DNA of 64,000 nucleotides from positions 4,960,001-5,024,000 of the forward strand of contig NZ_JQNA01000002.1 in the NCBI RefSeq assembly GCF_000745015.1, in the 5' to 3' direction. Shown piece after piece: positions 63,119-64,000 of the stretch. The first letter of the stretch is position 1, and the number at the start of each line of letters is the position of its first letter. Source of the stretch: Burkholderia sp. 9120. GTDB taxonomy: Bacteria; Pseudomonadota; Gammaproteobacteria; Burkholderiales; Burkholderiaceae. Under the pieces are notes generated by a model. That model was given only the letters and a program-made list of their open reading frames with translations. It did not search any database and was not told the DNA's origin. A program made the position numbers and the translations under genes.

Positions 63119-64000
63119 TTAGATAGCCGGGACCGACGAGACCACCGTGCCCAGATTCGGGTCGACGAACACGGTCGGGTTGTTGCCGCTGCCGCTGAAG
63201 TTGAACAGGCTCATGATGCTGCCTGCCGTGGCGTCGAACGAACCGCCGCCGAGGCGTTGGCTACCGAGCCAGTTGTCTTCGATGAAACGAACCACGGATG
63301 CCTGGCTGATCGGCGTGTGGTCAACATAATTGACCTTGGCCCACGGCGAGATCACGAGGAACGGAATACGCGTACCCGGGCCGCAACGGCCGTTGACCAC
63401 GCCACCATTCACGCCCACCGGAGCCGTACCCGTGCCGCACTTGCCGGCGCCGTTCAACTGGTCAGCTTGCGAGTCGAACGACGAGCTCGTCGTGTTCGCG
63501 AACGCATGGTCGTACCAGCCGTCCGAATCGTCCCACGCCACGATCACAGCGGTGCTCTTCCAGTCCGGCTGTTGCTGCAGGAAGTTGACCACCTTGGCCG
63601 TGAAGGCCTGTTCGTCCAGCGGATCCGAATAGCCTGCGTGGCCGTCCTGGAACGCCGGTGCCTTGATGAAGCTGACCGACGGGTAGTTACCGGCCTTCAC
63701 CGACGCGAAGAAGTCGTCCGTGTCGTACTGGTGGTTAGCCGGTTCAGCGGTCTTGCCGTCGGCTTCCAGCGAGTAGCCGATCTGGGCCGTCGCGCTCGGG
63801 CGCAAGTGTTGCGGATTGGCCGTCGACGCGAAGTACTGGAACCAGTTGTGGTGCGGGATGTAGTCGTTCGTCGGCTGACCGACCACCGGCGACACCGTGC
63901 TGCGCAGGCAGCCCGTCGTATTGTTCGCGTTGACCGTGCTCAGGTTGAAGCCGCCCATGAAGCCGCCCCACGTGAGGCTCTTCGCGTTCAGCAGATCGCC
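63119..64000 (-). CDS. AcpA/phospholipase C-like phosphoesterase (5' end outside window)
   Basis: The last 293 residues of an alkaline-phosphatase-superfamily phosphoesterase, cut by the window edge. Seen: SLTWGGFMGGFNLS, then DYIPHHNWFQYF, HLRPSATAQIG, the D/H stretch YDTDDFFA, VSFIKAPAFQDGHAGYSDPLDEQ, VIVAWDDSDGWYDH, TRIPFLVISPWAK, YVDHTPISQASVVRFIEDNW. These match the AcpA/PLC family that hydrolyses phosphate esters or phospholipids outside the cytoplasm, and supply part of the metal-binding Asp/His set; the catalytic N-terminal motif is off the window. It is 118 bases upstream of the peroxidase gene, possibly the same transcript. Confidence 0.87.
   Translation of the reverse strand, partial: GDLLNAKSLTWGGFMGGFNLSTVNANNTTGCLRSTVSPVVGQPTNDYIPHHNWFQYFASTANPQHLRPSATAQIGYSLEADGKTAEPANHQYDTDDFFASVKAGNYPSVSFIKAPAFQDGHAGYSDPLDEQAFTAKVVNFLQQQPDWKSTAVIVAWDDSDGWYDHAFANTTSSSFDSQADQLNGAGKCGTGTAPVGVNGGVVNGRCGPGTRIPFLVISPWAKVNYVDHTPISQASVVRFIEDNWLGSQRLGGGSFDATAGSIMSLFNFSGSGNNPTVFVDPNLGTVVSSVPAI

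Overview
The window reads as a high-GC beta-proteobacterial chromosome, most likely Burkholderia or Paraburkholderia. The support is gene content: an hmuRSTUV heme-uptake operon, a Burkholderia-type porin, many LysR/AraC/TetR regulators, a diheme peroxidase, an AcpA-like phosphoesterase and a GAF-Fis regulator. No rRNA, tRNA, CRISPR array or phage was recognised. The species call is inference from gene content only.

About 1-16.6 kb is looser and looks accessory. It is visibly more AT-rich, with long gene-poor gaps and debris: an IS5-type transposase remnant near 16.3 kb, a truncated Rrf2-like regulator near 14.9 kb and a possible AraC scrap near 12.4 kb. It holds a DUF302 protein and an operon of an M20 amidohydrolase-like protein, a DUF3311 protein and an SSS symporter, divergent from a TetR gene. 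It also holds three paralogous alpha/beta-hydrolases (5.9-12.1 kb) interleaved with TetR, HxlR and TetR regulators. Hydrolases 1 and 2 share paired operators of form ACTTGC-N5-GCAAGT. Hydrolase 3 and the neighbouring tetR share operators of form ATCATGA-N6-TCATG. Hydrolase 2 is cut by a Trp-to-stop codon. A dienelactone-hydrolase-like gene and a cyclopropane-fatty-acid synthase follow.

From 16.6 to 64 kb the sequence is dense and GC-rich. In order it carries: an MFS transporter with a domain-swapped aconitase-like dehydratase; the Fur-boxed heme operon; a LysR gene, GNAT and orphan response regulator; an MBL-like/DsbA-like pair with a divergent LysR; a MipA/OmpV protein divergent from a two-component system; a flavin monooxygenase with a GAF-Fis regulator; and an AraC gene divergent from a frameshifted TonB siderophore receptor. 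Next come a GNAT, DUF1003, a GST-like/epoxide-hydrolase pair, trpS, a site-2 protease/DUF2167 pair, a porin, an AraC/panB divergent pair, a membrane protein broken by a nonsense codon, a 23-residue-repeat secreted protein, an MBL/TetR divergent pair, a desaturase, a GT9 glycosyltransferase, a diheme peroxidase and a phosphoesterase running off the right edge.

Recurrent themes are divergent regulator-target pairs with visible operators, single-base lesions in three otherwise intact genes (9.1, 42.8 and 53.8 kb), two metal-dependent enzyme homologues whose ligand motifs are substituted (M20 at 3.5-4.7 kb, MBL at 31.1-32.1 kb), and 11-bp tandem repeats placed right behind stop codons at two convergent gene junctions.
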